A stretch of 64,000 nucleotides of DNA from Lonicera japonica (Eukaryota > Streptophyta > Magnoliopsida > Dipsacales > Caprifoliaceae), in contig CM038471.1 of NCBI GenBank assembly GCA_021464415.1, forward strand, positions 78,040,414 to 78,104,413. The letters are read 5' to 3'. The notes under the pieces were generated by a model. The model did no database searches. It saw only the letters and a list, made by a program, of their open reading frames with translations, and was not told where the DNA came from. How positions within the stretch are numbered: position 1 is the first letter of the stretch; each line of letters starts with the position of its first letter. Of this stretch, positions 32,602 through 47,433 are shown piece after piece. Made by a program: the position numbers and the translations under genes.

Positions 32602-34440
32602 TCCTCCACATAAGGAAATTGAGTTATTATAATCTAATAATATTTAAACCCTACCAAAACAAATATTCAAATTCAAATTTCAAAATTCAAAATTCAAAAA
32701 AAGACTATACATAGAGAAATTATTTACCCTAATTAATAAAATAAAAATAAAATAATAATATGGTCTTCATTTTCATTGCATCAAATAATCTACTTCTATT
32801 ACAAAGTCTATTTAGGTGTGTTTTGATAAAGGTGATATACGAATTTTTAAGTTTCGGAACTACAAGAATATCATTCGATGCCGAAATACAAATTTTTCAT
32901 CACTATTTGAATACATATATTTAATACAAAAATATGTTTATCACAAATATTTCGCTACTAAAAATGTCCATTTTGTGAAATGTAAGTTTTCATCAGTAAT
33001 CGAATAATTTGTTGTGGTGTAGGCCGCAACGTACGGGAAAGATCAGCCATATATCTAATATTATTTTTGGAAACTCTCATTTTGTTATTTCAGATGTTTT
33101 TATTTTGGATGGTGACGGTCAAAAAAATCTGAGAACAGTTGATTTTTGTAGTGCGACTGTTTATATTAAATAAATAAAGCCTCCTTTCATGAAAAATAAA
33201 ATAAAAATGTAGCTAGTCACCATATGGCATCGAATTATTTTTGTTTCTCTTTGAAAATCTACACCCAGCACTAGACATCACATATATTTATTAATTCTAT
33301 TTGAAAATGTACGCCTAATACTAAATTAATTATGGTTTAGTCAGAAGAAGTTATTGCTTTAAGAAAATGGATCATATTTTTGTCATATATTGTTTTAATA
33401 ATAACTATAACTATAATTACTTAAGCAATAAGAACAATTGATAAAAAAAATTGAAAAAATAATTTTCATTTCGGTTTTTGGACCAATAGTAAAAAAACTA
33501 AAACGACCTAAGAATCGAATCCATTTAGGTAGAATCGGATCGTAATATGGTTTGAGTGTTTATAACTTAGTGGATTTACAATTGCTTTTGATTGCAATTT
33601 TTTTTGTAACTCTGATGGATTTATAATTTTTTTTTTTTTATCTATTCAGGCATTCACACTTATTATCTCGGTGGAAATTAAATAATGACTATCCATTCAA
33701 ATTCCAGATATTTTTTTGCCATTTATGAATATTTTAGTTAGCAATAAAAATTACATCGTTAAATGTTCATCTTATATAATTATATAAATTTCAATAAAAT
33801 CTTTTAGAAACCCAGTGAGGTGAGGAGACGAACAAATTATTATCAACGGGAGTACTGAGAAGGGCTCATAATTTTGTGGGCACACTTTCCTAAAAAATCT
33901 CCCAAACAATATCCTAAGATAGTAATTAATTAGTAGATTTGGCAAGCTAGCAAACTAAAGGCTCAATTGGGTTATAGCATGAGTTGATTTCGGTGCTTGT
34001 TGGTATTTCATTTTGGCAGGTGGAGATCGACTGGCCAAAATAACATATTTTAGACTTTGCAATTTTCAACTAAAGTTTATTTTTTCTGATTTCTTGTAAT
34101 TTAGTTTGACCAGCTAGGCTCAGCCATTGAATTATACATTAAATAATACGCTTGCATAAAGAAAAAAAAATAGGAATTAATTAGTAAAAAAGGGTTTTTT
34201 TTTTTTTGACAGGGATAAATTTAGTATATTTTAAAAATAATTAAATAACAAAAACCATAGTGTTTATTGACCTCTTTTTTTTTTCAAAATTGAAGAGTCG
34301 GATTTTTTTTTCAAAAAAATAAAATAAAATTAATACTAAAATAAAATTTTAATTTTTTTTTGATACTTTTAATACAATTATTTGGTGGATACATTAATAT
34401 ATAATTAATGAGAGGAATAACAAATTATGTATGAGAATCA
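32602..34440. other. Intergenic, with a fragment related to the 31559 element
   Basis: AT-rich. The 33810-33890 segment resembles one end of the 31559-32593 transposon. No gene recognised. Confidence 0.4.
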
Positions 34441-34449
34441 ATAAGAATT

Positions 34450-34870
34450 ATGGTAGAAGCGAAAGCTATTTTTGATGCAACTATGTATGCTGTTTTTTGT
34501 TTTTCTTCGCTTGTTATGATTGAATCTGATTGTAAGATTGTTATTGACGCTATCACAATGGAAGCTTCTATCTTATCATGGGATGATATTAGCGAGGTGA
34601 AAGCTATTCGGGATGCGGTTAAAAAAGTCCCTACAATTTTTTACTCTTTTGTTTATAGAAAAGCAAATGCGCCCATTCATTGGGTTGCTAGTAATGCTAA
34701 GTTTGGTAATTTACCTTTAGACTGGGCTTTCAGGCCTCCTCCTGCTTTGTCTCGCCTTCTCGCTCTTGACATTGATCGTCAAAGTATTGGATGATGTTGA
34801 GCTTGGTACTCACTTTGCATTGTATTTTCTTTATTTTGTTTTTGTTATCCCTGTAGACAAAAAAAAATCA
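34450..34870 (+). pseudogene. 5'-truncated LINE: RVT_3-type RNase H domain and 3' tail
   Basis: A 114-residue frame (34450-34794) has the plant RVT_3 RNase H-like pattern: Glu in VEAKAIFDATMYAV, Asp in MIESDCKIVIDA, and FVYRKANAPIHWVASNAKFG, followed by LPLDWAFRPPP. The first strand with the first catalytic Asp is missing, so the domain is incomplete. Downstream, about 65 bases of T-rich 3' UTR-like sequence end in an A run at 34859-34867, as in LINE 3' ends. I read it as the tail of a dead non-LTR retrotransposon. A host gene with this domain is less likely, because no upstream exon is evident. Confidence 0.55.
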
Positions 34871-37800
34871 AGAATTTATATTTTTTTGATATACTTTAAT
34901 AAAGTCCGGATAGATGGATAAGGAAAGGACAAAAATAGTCAAATTTTGCAGCAAAGAGGAATTTTTTTTTTGGTCTACCAGACGATTGAAGCTTAGTCAA
35001 TAGTTTCTTAGTGATAACCGATCGAACTAACCAGACGATTGTTTCTTAATGATACAAGCAGCTGAAATTATCTATCTATATTCTCAATTAATATCCTATT
35101 TTTGTTAATTAATGTATTTAATGTATGTTGGGAAAATTCAAGTTGCTAGGAACCTAAGTTTAAGATGTAAAGTAGTAGGTCATTAATGTAGATCATGCTT
35201 TTCAATATTTCTCCTCTCGTGCGACCGTTACTCACACGCGGAGAGACAAACCAAACCAAAGATGCATCTTGTGCATAAACAATAACATAATGCAAGTGAG
35301 ACAATTCGAACTAGAGATCTTGTAGAATTTGAACTCTGATACTATATTAAAAATTATCTCTTAAAAAATTTAAATTATTAAATAATGAGTTAATAATGTA
35401 TACGATGCTCTTTAACACGACCCCACTATTCTTTTACTAACTCCACCTCTATCTCTGCATACTTATCTTTGAACTCTAGGTGAAGCAAAAATATATATAT
35501 ATAAGGTTAATGAAACATATACGAATTCTTTTTTGCAATGGTTTGATACTGGAGATGGTCTTCACGTTTATTATATAGTATATATATCAAATCAACTGAG
35601 ATGACTTCATTACTCAGCAAATTAATGTCTTTTACCAAAAAATAGTACAACAGTGAAAATATATGATACAATTTTTCAGTGTAGTATTTTGCTTTTGTTC
35701 AAAAAAAAAAAAAAAGTGTAGCATTTTGCTCTGTTGTACTCAAATTTAATTGGCAACAATATAATCCATCAATAGTACGCCATTGGGTTATGTTAGTGCA
35801 ATTTGGTGAAAAAAAAATACTCAGTACAAGCTTATGTAGTTTACTCGGGCCAACCCGATAAATGTGAGGTTCTGTATGAACATTGTAAGATAGACTCTTT
35901 TCGCAAATAATTTTTTGGTCCATTTCCGAATGACAAATATTTAAAATTGTGAACTTCATGGATGAGTTATAATTTTTTATTGTAATCAGAGTTTTGTTTT
36001 TTGCCAATGAAAAATTCATATTCAAACTCAATTCATCATTTTAATAAATTAACCAGTACATAAGTTCTCTTGAATTATCAAATACATGTGTAAGACTATA
36101 CAAATTATATACACATATATTAAAAATGGGTGAGGTTTCAATGATTACTTCTCTGTTTACCGATGGATGGTTATTGTAATATTAATCATTGGATGAAAAA
36201 TCAATGGTTGAGATCAAATGTGTAGTTGGCTAACATAATTAATGCACATTGGAGAAATACAAAGTATTAAATGTAAGGTTAAGTGCGTAACTTGTTGTTA
36301 CCTGATGACATGGAATTTTTTTTCTATTTAATTTTAAGGAATCATAAATTAGATATTAATTACATGATTTTGTAATTCCAATACAGGATATCCTTATTCC
36401 TTACCCATATAAAATGGGTGATTTTACTTATATTAATATCTTGCAGTTAATCTACATTGTTAAGTTAATTAGTATTGTCTGCTAAATTAATCCATAAGTG
36501 TAGATAAACTAACAAAAAAATATTATTGATTTAATTTTATAAATATTATTTTATTAATGATTTAATATTAAAAAATAAATTAGATTAATAGGTACGTCTA
36601 ATTTAATTAAATAAATAAAAATATGGTTTTTTTTTAAATTACAAATCAATTACTCCCATTCTAACAAAGGACATTCTATTTCTAGAATTAGTTTCAAGCA
36701 TAACTTTTTAATCGATGACAAAATAAATTTTAATTTATTATAAATAAAAGATAGTCATTTTCAAAACTATCCCTTATTAAAGATAACAACTGTTAAAAAA
36801 TAAAATAATAAAAAAATACAAATAACAAAAGCTCAAATTTAAACTAAACATCTCAAACAAAGATTTCAAATTTGAACATGTAATCGAAATTTTTAACACA
36901 AAGGTCTGAGTTTGTATTTTACACAACCTTTTTTTTTCACAAAACGTGTAAATTTTACACAAACCAAAATTATACACTACGGTTGGAGATGCTCTAAATT
37001 ATATTAATTCTGAAAACTCTAAATTTCAAATTAATTATCAAATGATAAGATGCTACAATTTTAAAAAGAAAAAAAGTTTATGTATAGCAAAAAAGAAAAA
37101 TAAAAATACTTGAGAATTGCAAACCTTTCAAAAAAAATTAAAATTTTGACGAACTTTTTTTATAATTGTTTGTAGGCTCATTTATTTCACATAATTTCAT
37201 AAAAAATATTTTTTTTGAAGCACGAAATAAATCTCAAAGGTTTATGATATGTTGTTTGCATAATTATCCTCTCACAAACCATTCCGGTGAAAGAAAATAC
37301 TATTCGTATTATAAATTACAGTACCAAATGTTATGCTAGCTAATTAATTACATGATCATGAATACTTTATATGATTATATATTAAAAAATTAATAAACAT
37401 GAAATAGGTCTAGTGATTGTCAACGTAGAAGAATATGTATACTTGATTCTTAAATCTTTATTATTATTATTATTATATGAAAGAAAATGGTGAAAGTATT
37501 AATAACATAGTTTATTGAAAATATTTTTTAATAAAACCCTTTAAAATTCTTTAAGGGTGTGTTTGGAATGTGGATTTGAGAGAAGATTTTAACATGAGAT
37601 TTGTATTTAGAATCTCAAATCTAAATACTTTTGTTTGGTGTGAAATTATGATTTAAGATTTATAAATATATTCAAATAATAAGATTTGATACTTATCTTA
37701 AAGTTATAACTTTTAAATTTTAGAGATAGGGTTATTCCTTATAGATCCCAAACTTGCAAAGTTGAAAAAAATATTAATTAATTCTTAAACAAATTATTAT

Positions 37801-38954
37801 TATTTATTATTATAAATATATTTGTAATATTAATTATAATAATAATATGAAGGATGACAAAGGGTCGTGTGTTGTCCAAACCCAAACCCAACAAGCATAT
37901 AAATACATCCCAACCCGGTGCAGGTTTTATTATTTTAAATATAAATTCGTCGTGAATAGTGTACGCATAAACTCACTCCCGCCCCATGGTAATTACGCTA
38001 TATTATAAGAAATAAAATATTATGATAGGGGCGGGTCGAGTCAAACGGGTTAATTTTGTGTAAGCATGAGTTCCGCCACGGTGTCAAAAAATAAAAATAG
38101 CTTACTAATCAACTAAATATAAATTTTAGCAAAATAATATTTAGATTTATAAATTAATTTTCGTGTATTTGTTAAGTAAACACAAAATTTTAAACTTTTG
38201 TATTTCAAATACGTAATTTTTGAATCTTAGATTTTTGAATTTTAAAGCTAATTTCAATTATATAATTCAAATGCACTTTAAAAGAAAATAGAAAATAAAT
38301 TAAAATGGAAGTAGATTTCAATTAGGAATCTAAATTAAAATGTAATCTAAATTAGTAAAATTATAAATTAATTTTAATTAGTGGATATACTTCTCAATTT
38401 TGAAAATGTACAAAAATTGTTTGTCAAACACAACACATTGATTATTGAACCAAATAATTAATTATTTAATACTAAATAAGATATATTTTAAGTGTTATTT
38501 AAGAAGTTGTACGCATACTTCCGTATCTGATCAAAATTATTAAAAGTTGAGTTTGTTTGAAATACTTTAAATTAAGAAAATATGTTTTTTTTTTAATATT
38601 ATTTTTTGTTATTGTGTTAAAATTATTATTTAGTTGAACAGTGACTAATAAAACTAGTAGCACAAGTTATATGAGATATTTCAAATTAATTTTTAGATTT
38701 TTATTGTAATATGATTTGTCACAAATGATAATAAAATGATTAAATTGAAAGTGTTATTAAAATAGTTGAGTTGTATGTAATTTGTAAACCAGATGAAAAT
38801 TCAAAGTCAAATATATTTTGAAAGTGTTACTTTTCATAAACTTATGTTATTAATTAACTATAAAACTGAGATGACAAAAACACCCATAAACACTTATCCT
38901 AATTTGGAATTGGGTTATCCTAGGTCAATTTGGCAAAATAAATTTTTAAGGAAT
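34871..38954. other. Intergenic AT-rich stretch
   Basis: No coding family recognised. At 37550-37640 a block starting 'gggtgtgtttggaatgtgga' has the look of a MITE end, but its partner could not be placed. Poly-A/T runs occur near 35699 and 36935. Confidence 0.4.
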
Positions 38955-39285
38955 CTTGTTTGGTTGAGATTTTAAAACATGTTTTGAAAAGTGAATTTAA
39001 TTTTTGTTGAAATTTTTTTCAACCAATTAAAAAAACTTATAAAAAAAATTAAAAAAATAGTAACAATGAATCTTGTTTTATAGATCTCGATGATTATGTT
39101 TCAAATATATATATATATATATATATATATTTTTATCTAATTCCGATTTTTGAATTTAAAGTTATAGTATTTTAAAAATTTTATGAGAGAGAGAGTAAAG
39201 TAATTTGGAAAGTGTGAAGTAAAGTTAATTTTTTGGTAAAAATTTTAAAAACTTAATTTTAAAATCTCAACCAAACACCACCTAA
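38955..39285. mobile_element. MITE, about 330 bp
   Basis: The left end contains TTGTTTGGTTGAGATTTTAA and the reverse complement of the right end contains GTGTTTGGTTGAGATTTTAA. The interior is A/T-rich with a TA microsatellite (about 39105-39130). The exact boundaries and target duplication are uncertain. Confidence 0.65.
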
Positions 39286-39689
39286 AGTTTAATTAAAAAA
39301 GAAAAAAATAGAATATGTCGCCTTAACCTGCTATAACATGTTAAAGGATTTGACACCTCACTAATTTGCATTAATTATTGTCAGTACTCATCAATAGATA
39401 GAAAGAGAAAGTAACTATTAAAACTTATTCATTATATATATATATATAAATATTATACAATTACGTATATTATTAACAGGTTCTAACAACTATTATCGTA
39501 TTAATGAATATATTAACTAACTCGATTTATTTATTAATTGTGTTTTAGTGGGTCAGTAAAATACAATTTAATTTATTTAAAACATATGGATTTATGTTAA
39601 TTCATATCATATTAATTATTATTTTGTGAGATCTGTTGAGCCGTCTCTGGATACACCGGAGCTACGAGAAAATTAGAGTAAACGCTGTT

Positions 39690-41437
39690 CATATTTTATA
39701 ATGTCGTCCGATTACATCTACTTGCAAGATGGGGCACATGGAGAACAATTTAAATATTTGTGCACTCGGGGCACGTGTATTATTTTAAATAAATATAATG
39801 TGGACAAACCAAGTCAAATGGATCACAAAAAACAAATATAAAAGAATCTGCAACTACTTAATTATATAAACAACCAAAACAAAATACCTTAGGACTCGTT
39901 TGGTTCACGAATTCAAGAACTCAAAAAAGAAAAGTCTTTCATTTTTTTTATTTAATAAGCACAAATTTCGAAAATACTTTCTCGATAGAAGAGAAAGTAT
40001 GGTGTGAAACCATTCCTCTCAAAATACATAGAATTGATTTTCCCATGTGATTTTCAAACATTAATTACAAAAATTTTGGACAACAATATAATTACCTACA
40101 TACTTTCCATATTTTACCAAATACAAAAAAAAAACTTGACCAAAAATTTAATTTTTTATCTCTATAAAAAAGACAAAAAATTTAATTTTTCTTCTGTAAA
40201 TTAAACGAGAGCTAACTGAACCAGCGTAAAAAAGTTTATCCCAAAGTCAGAGAAATGTGGCTCCCATCCCATGTGGTGTCTAATAGCGTCAATATTCTTT
40301 ACTGCATCGTAATACGTGCAAACTCACTACGGATTATAAAAAATAAATTAATTTTAATTATATAATTCTTTTTTGTTTTATAAGATTTAAAAATTATAAC
40401 CCTTAATTATATATATTAAGTCATAACTTGTTTTAAATACACTATGTAATTTTTTAAAAAAATATTTTCAATCTCAATAATACAATTATTTATTTCTTTA
40501 TAAATTTTCAAAATTCAAAATACTCCTTGTTATATATATATGTATATATTTCGTTCGCATCAAAATTCTTCGACTCCTGACATGAACAATCTATCTTTTA
40601 CCAAATTGATAGGGAGATTTTATCTAATCTAATGCTTGTAATTAATCTGACTGTGTATATCCAAAATTGTTTCAAAACAAAGAGAGAAAACCAAAAAAAA
40701 TTCAATATTGTTATATACCACCGAAACACATTTAATTTTTGGAAAGTAATATAACGTAGAACTCTTCTCAACTATTTTGGCAAACGCGAGGGACGTAGCA
40801 AAGATTTTTTTTTAGAGGGACGAAAAAAAAAAATATATATATATACATACATATATTTAACTCTAATGTTTTATTCGAATTTTGTTGAAATAAACAATTT
40901 TGATTGCTTCTTTTTTTTTTGTCACGAGCTATTAGTTTTTATATAAGTTATATCTATTGACACTTTAAATCAATGCCAGACTTAGTATTGCAATATTTAT
41001 AATGGTAAGCTCTTTATTTAAATTATAAAAACTTTTACGATAACAAAAATCTTATGATATTATCCCCCAACACTTTGATCAGGAAGGCTCTGCTTCAGAT
41101 AAATCTCAATTAAAATGCTAAAATCGTTGTTTAAGGTACAGATTTTCATGCTAAACACAAGTAGCATCAGCAACACTCTCCACCACAAAGGTTGGAAAAG
41201 GCAATGCGGTTTTCAATTGACTGGACCACCCCACGTTTTTTATTTATTTAACTTACAGTTTTCCATTTAAGTCGTGTGCCATAAATATCTATCTATAAAA
41301 GGCCCTCTTACATATCTCATATCCTTCACCATTCCCCACAAATTAAATTAAAGCATCTTCCAATTTTTTCTTAGCAAAAGTGACAGAAGATATCAAGAGA
41401 AAGAAAGAAGAAATCTAGAGAGAGAAGAAAAAGAAAA
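39690..41437 (+). promoter_or_regulatory. DXS upstream region with G-box, TATA box and 5' UTR
   Basis: TATAAAA at 41294-41300 lies 138 bases before the DXS start codon; the sequence between is CA/AG-rich and typical of a plant 5' UTR. A G-box core CACGTG lies at 39772-39777 (1.67 kb upstream; function unproven). The segment 39690-39860 is repeated at 47190-47340, marking the start of a tandem duplication of the DXS region; the second copy lacks the G-box. 39894-40215 is a diverged relative of the 8397 MITE. Confidence 0.5.
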
Positions 41438-41565
41438 ATGGCTGCTTCATCTTCTTGTTCTTCTTATTCTTCGTGTGTTCTAAACAAGACTAGTAGTTTC
41501 ATTCCATCACTCCATTCTCAAGATGCCTTCTCTTCCATCACTTCTCTCCCCGTCAACAAAAGAAA

Positions 41566-41612
<47 letters not shown>

Positions 41613-44600
41613 TCTCTGTTCACGGGTACAAACTCAGAATTAGACAGTAATACGAACCGAAATGGATCGCTAATATTTTTTATTTTATATAACTATAATT
41701 TATCACGTTGGACTAGACTGAAGTATGCTATACCAAGCTTCAGTTCCGCTCCTGCCCACAAATTCTCTCTATCACACAATCACAATGGCACACAAAACTA
41801 AACCATATAATATATATATATATATATATATATTTTATTTAAAAGTACAGTTAGCTTGTGATTTTAAAGAGTACTCAATATGGCATCCTAAAATTTGTCA
41901 AACTAGCTACTCAATTTTGAGTGGCTGACCATCATTAATTAGTTAGTCAATTTTAAGTTTAATTTTCATTTTTTCCGTATGGATGCATTATTTTTGGCAT
42001 AAAAGTAGTGTTCTATTTATCAATTTCATTACTTAACTAGTTATTTATATACATCAGATACATAGATTCATTAAAATATACACTTTGTAAGATATATGTT
42101 TTTTCTCGTTTTAATGAAATGTACAGATTAATGGAGTTATAACTGCAAAGTACAACGATGGAAGCAATGATAATGACATCATGGTAAAGGGAGAACAAAC
42201 CAAAAGACTAAACGAGCAGTTCAAAAAATCGCTCAATTACTCGGGAGAAAAGCCTCTCACTCCAATTTTGGACACTATCAACTATCCAATTCACATGAAC
42301 AATCTTTCCATTCAGGTAAAATTAAATATCCATTCCGTAGATGGGTTTGGTTCCTGTTTAATTTATTTTATTTTAATCTTGAATTTTATACATGAGTATA
42401 AAAATTCAGTTTGGTTTTATATTCTTTTTGTTTAAAGGTACACTACTCTTCTTGAATCATGAAATTGGTACGCCCATGATTATGTATTGAAAGGGAATAC
42501 TTGAATTTTAATATGTTCTGCACATATTAAAAAAATAATTGTTGAATTTTAATTTAAAATGGAGAAAAAGTATTTGTATTGTTGTCGGGACGAATCTTTA
42601 CTCCATTATAAATATAAATTTGCAACTTAAATCAAGATTTAGAATTTTTAGCTTAATTTATGAATTTTTGAAAAGAAATAAACACAAAATTTACCTCTTA
42701 AATATGAGTGAAACTGGATTCAAAGTTCAGAGATGAAGTCAAACGAGTTAATGATAATATTATTTTTAATTTTTTTTATTATCAACTTATAAAGGTTTAT
42801 GTTAAATTGTGAATTAAATAGGAGCTTGAAAAGTTGGCTGATGAACTCCGGGAAGAGATTGTACACACAGTTTCTAAAATTGGTGGCCACTTAAGCTCAA
42901 GCCTAGGCGTGGCTGAGCTCACTGTCGCACTTCATCATGTGTTCAACACTCCTGATGATAAGATCATCTGGGATGTGGGCCATCAGGTAATTTTTACTAA
43001 TCTAAGAATTTTATTATTTTTCATTTTAAATAATTTAATTCGATTCACACATGCACCGTGGGTATAAAAAATTAATACAAGTAGTGCAACAAGCAATATA
43101 TAGCATTATTGGTTGCGTTATACTATTGGCCAGAGCAAAATGACTATTCACATGAAAATGCACAGCTATTAAAACGTATAATACAACTTTTCACAACAAT
43201 ATTATTTTGAGATAAGCTATAGTTGTTCTGGTTATAGGTGCATTCTAGTCGTTTCAGCACTTACATTTTTCTTCTTGATCAATAATTTAAATTTTTGTGA
43301 AAAATTTATAGGCATACCCTCATAAGATTTTAACTGGAAGGAGGTCGAAAATGAACACCATACGACAAACATGTGGCCTAGCAGGCTTCCCAAAAAGGGA
43401 CGAGAGCATGCACGACGCATTTGGCGCAGGTCATAGTTCAACTAGCATTTCAGCCGGGTTAGGGATGGCGGTTGGAAGAGACTTATTGGGGAAGGACAAT
43501 CACGTGATCGCTGTAATTGGTGATGGGGCAATGACAGCCGGTCAAGCATACGAGGCGATGAATAATGCTGGGTATCTTGATTCAAATCTTATAATCATTT
43601 TGAACGATAATAGACAAGTTTCTCTGCCGACTGCCACCGTTGATGGCCCTGCGCAACCTGTTGGAGCTTTGAGCAAAGCTCTTACAAGGTTACAATCAAG
43701 TCGAAAGCTTCGCCAGCTTCGTGAAGTAGCAAAAGTAAGTATTTTTTTTTTTTAATAAAAAGAAGGTTCTAAACACACAAAATACTTTACAAAAGTTGAT
43801 TGACAAACATACATAATATTAATATGTCGTCTAATATAGGACTCACGACTAATTATATCATTCTATTTGAAGTCAAACATATTAGTACGTGCTACGTGTA
43901 TTCGTAAATGAATTTTTTTGCAAATTATTCTGCGTGTGTTAGCATTTCTCTCTAATTTTTATTTTTTTATTTGTTTCCATTTTTCCATGATTTCTTCTTA
44001 CGTACCATTAAAAATTGGCGGCTAATTCAATCTTGAACGGAATATGGTCTAAAGTCTAAACAAAGTATTCAAATAATAATATCCTCTTAATTTCAATCAC
44101 TCTTTTGACCAAAAGTAAATATTATAGCATGCTAGAGCACAGTTGCCACTTAAGAAGATTGTAACATATATTTCTATAATATACATGCAAAACAAAGGAA
44201 TAAATTTGCAAGAAAATATTATTATTTGAGCACTTGGGCTCAATTTCCACTAGTCCTCATTAAATTGTATTGGATATTTATGTTGAATTTTATTCTTTTT
44301 ATCATGTACTTTTAATGCACATTTTAACATTTTCCTGTACTAATGTAGGGAGTGACAAAGCAATTGGGGGACCAGACCCACAAGATTGCGGCCAAGGTGG
44401 ACGCATACATGAAAGGGATGACTGGTGGCCAAGGGGTTTCGTTGTTTGAGGAGCTGGGGCTGTATTATATTGGTCCAGTTGATGGTCACAATGTTGAAGA
44501 TCTTGTTTATATTTTGAACAAAGTGAAGGCTATGCCAGCTTCAGGCCCTGTTCTTATTCACATTATTACTGAAAAAGGAAAAGGCTATCCTCCTGCTGAA

Positions 44601-46799
44601 GTTGCTGCTGATAAAATGCATGGTAACAAAATTATTTTTGGTTTCCCTTTCAAAATTGTCCATTGAGAATTTCACATAATTAAATTTTGGCTAAAAGAGA
44701 CTTGTTTCTACAGGTGTAGTGAAATTTGATCCCCAAACGGGAAAGCAGTCAAAGACAAAATCAAGAACACTTTCATACACCCAATATTTTGCCGAGTCTT
44801 TAATCGCTGAAGCAGAGAGAGACGATAAAATCGTAGCGATTCACGCTGCTATGGGAGGTGGAACTGGCCTCAATGCATTCCAAAAACGTTTTCCTCACCG
44901 ATGTTTTGATGTTGGGATTGCCGAACAACACGCGGTCACCTTTGCAGCTGGTTTAGCAACTGAAGGCCTCAAGCCCTTTTGTGCCATTTACTCGTCCTTT
45001 CTACAACGTGGTTATGATCAGGTAAATAATAGTATGCATTGTGCGAAGTAACTAAATTTATATGACTTCAATTGACTGATCAGGGGGTGAATCCAAACCA
45101 ACTTTAATTAGGGGCCCAAATGCACAAGTGTTTGGTTGGAATCCAAATAGATTTTAAAGGGCCTTTTGTGTAAATTTATCCTAAATCACTGCGTAGAAGG
45201 TCAATTAAAGTGGAAACAAAATCTAATAATTGGTGTTACTTCATATATTATAGGTTGTTCATGATGTGGATCTTCAAAAGCTTCCGGTAAGATTTGCAAT
45301 GGATAGGGCTGGCCTTGTGGGTGCGGACGGTCCAACACATTGTGGGGCATTTGACACGACTTTCATGGCTTGTTTACCAAACATGGTAGTAATGGCTCCT
45401 TCGTGCGAGAGAGAGCTAATCAACATGGTTGCCACAGCGGCAGCTATAGATGATCGGCCGAGTTGCTTTAGGTACCCTAGAGGAAATGGCATCGGTTCCA
45501 TTCTTCAACCAGACTACAAAGGAATCCCTCTTGAGGTACATTTTTCATTTATCGAAATCTTTGTATTAACTTTTTTGTTGTTACAATAAATTAGGCCTGA
45601 CGAAGTACAACCCTAATAGTCGGCCCGCCCAAATTCCACCCAACCCCCCCACCCGCCCACAACAAAATGGGTATATCAATGGTTTACTGATTAGAATGAG
45701 ATCAATATTTTCTTAAAAAGCACTACGGTTAAAGTGAGACTATCAATTTGAGACAGAGAAATACATTTTTCCTATATATAATAAAGAAAATGAGTATTTC
45801 TACGTATATATTGAGGACATATTTAGATGACAGCAGTAATGTGTTGTCAATATATAGGTCAGTTAATCGGTTCCTAGAAACTAGGTTTATTGCTGACAAA
45901 TGTATAAATATGGCACATTGTGTCCTCAAAACGTTTCTGCAGACCGTCTCCCAAGAAATATTGAATGTAAATTGATTGTTAATTCTAAAAGTTTTGAAAA
46001 TTTTATAGGTTGGAAGAGGAAGAGTGATAAGAGAAGGAAGTAGAGTGGCCATACTAGGCTATGGTACCATGGTGCAAAATTGCTTAGAAGCTGCAGAGTT
46101 GCTCCAAGTTCTCGGAGTATCGACCACAGTGGCCGATGCACGATTTTGCAAGCCTCTTGATGGAAATTTGGTGAGGCAACTGGCTCAAGAACATGAAGTT
46201 CTTATCACTGTTGAAGAAGGATCAATTGGAGGATTTGGCTCTCATGTTTCTCATTTCATGGGCTTGAATGGATTACTTGATGGAAATCTTAAGGTAACAT
46301 TTTGCAATCCATCTATTTCGGAAAAAAAAAAGAGTTTTCACGTGTACACATGTTTTCAAAATATAAAACCGAAAAACAGAACACACTTTTTGTCGAGGTA
46401 ATAAAATAGCAAACAAGTAAGGACTAAAAAGGCAAAACAACATTGTTAAGAAGAAAAAATGAATTAGTAGACAAAATGATGAATCAATGATTGGATTGGT
46501 TAATAGTTGAATCATTTCAAGTAATTTCTGGTATCATAGTTCTCAATCAATCAAATATTTACCTTTTGTATGTATGTTAATTTTTTGTGTAGCTCTCAAA
46601 AAATTGTATTTATTCTGTTATAATTTTTATATGGCAGTGGAGAGCAATGATGCTACCTGACAGATATATTGAGCATGGGGCACAAACAAACCAAATTGAA
46701 GAGGCTGGGCTTAGTTCAAAGCAAATTGCAGCCACTGTTTTGTCACTAATTGGTGAGAGCAAAGAAAGCCTTCACCTTATGTCAACTTACAGAAGTTAA
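41438..46799 (+). CDS. DXS2: 1-deoxy-D-xylulose-5-phosphate synthase (clade-2 type), nine exons
   Basis: Thiamine-diphosphate enzyme joining pyruvate and glyceraldehyde 3-phosphate to make DXP, the entry step of the plastid MEP pathway. Exons: 41438-41566, 42127-42315, 42822-42986, 43312-43734, 44349-44622, 44714-45021, 45254-45535, 46009-46293, 46638-46799. All junctions are GT-AG, phases agree, and the total of 2217 nt gives 738 residues, near the usual plant length. The first ~50 residues are Ser-rich, as in plastid transit peptides. Key segments: [38 protein letters not shown] with NDN (ThDP/Mg site), [10 protein letters not shown] (catalytic Glu), and the DRAG segment of [19 protein letters not shown]. 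The C-terminus ([20 protein letters not shown]) favours clade 2, often linked to specialised isoprenoids; that assignment is by recall. Start ATG context is AAAAATGGC. No lesion seen. Confidence 0.93.
41571..41608. repeat. (TC)n microsatellite in DXS intron 1
   Basis: About 19 TC units beginning four bases after the intron-1 donor GT (41567-41568). A TA run (about 41808-41833) lies further into the same intron. Confidence 0.9.
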
Positions 46800-47189
46800 T
46801 TAATATAAGAATTAATTAAGTTTGATAAATATAATTAATTTTCAAATACAAGGTGAAGGCCAAAAATTCATCAATTATCTTTATTCCATATAGTTTTTGG
46901 TCATTTTTAGATTATCGCTGTACCTTTACTCCCTTCCATCAAAAGAGAAATATATAAATCCTTTTGAGGATTTAATGTAAAATTTGTTATTGGTATTCAT
47001 TGTTTAATGTGGTGAACTTTTGTAAGTAAATTTATGTCAATAAAAGAAAATTGTTCATTGCTCATGGATGGAATTGATCAGCTGTTACACGAGATATCTA
47101 ATTTCTATTTTTACATGGCAATAGTGTACACGTAATTCAAATATGTCTTTTTAGTTATGAATTTTTGCTGTCGATGACATTGTCATTGA
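46800..47189. other. DXS 3' flank / 3' UTR
   Basis: AT-rich sequence after the DXS stop. It probably includes the 3' UTR. No gene recognised. Confidence 0.4.
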
Positions 47190-47388
47190 ATTGGCTCTGA
47201 CATATACACTCGACCGAATATATCTACTTGCAAGCTAGATGGGGCACATGGAGAACAATTTGTGCACTCGGGGCAAATTTATTATTTTAAATAATTAAAT
47301 ATAATGCATGTGGACCAACCAAGTCAAATCTGGATCACAAAAACAAAAATGGTGAGCGACTTATATGTATAACCAAACAAAACAAATC

Positions 47389-47433
<45 letters not shown>

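Noticed and set aside
41523..41801. Ser/Leu-rich open frames overlapping DXS exon 1
   Set aside because: They read through the intron-1 TC microsatellite; the exon-1 donor at 41566/41567 is supported by the continuous DXS protein.
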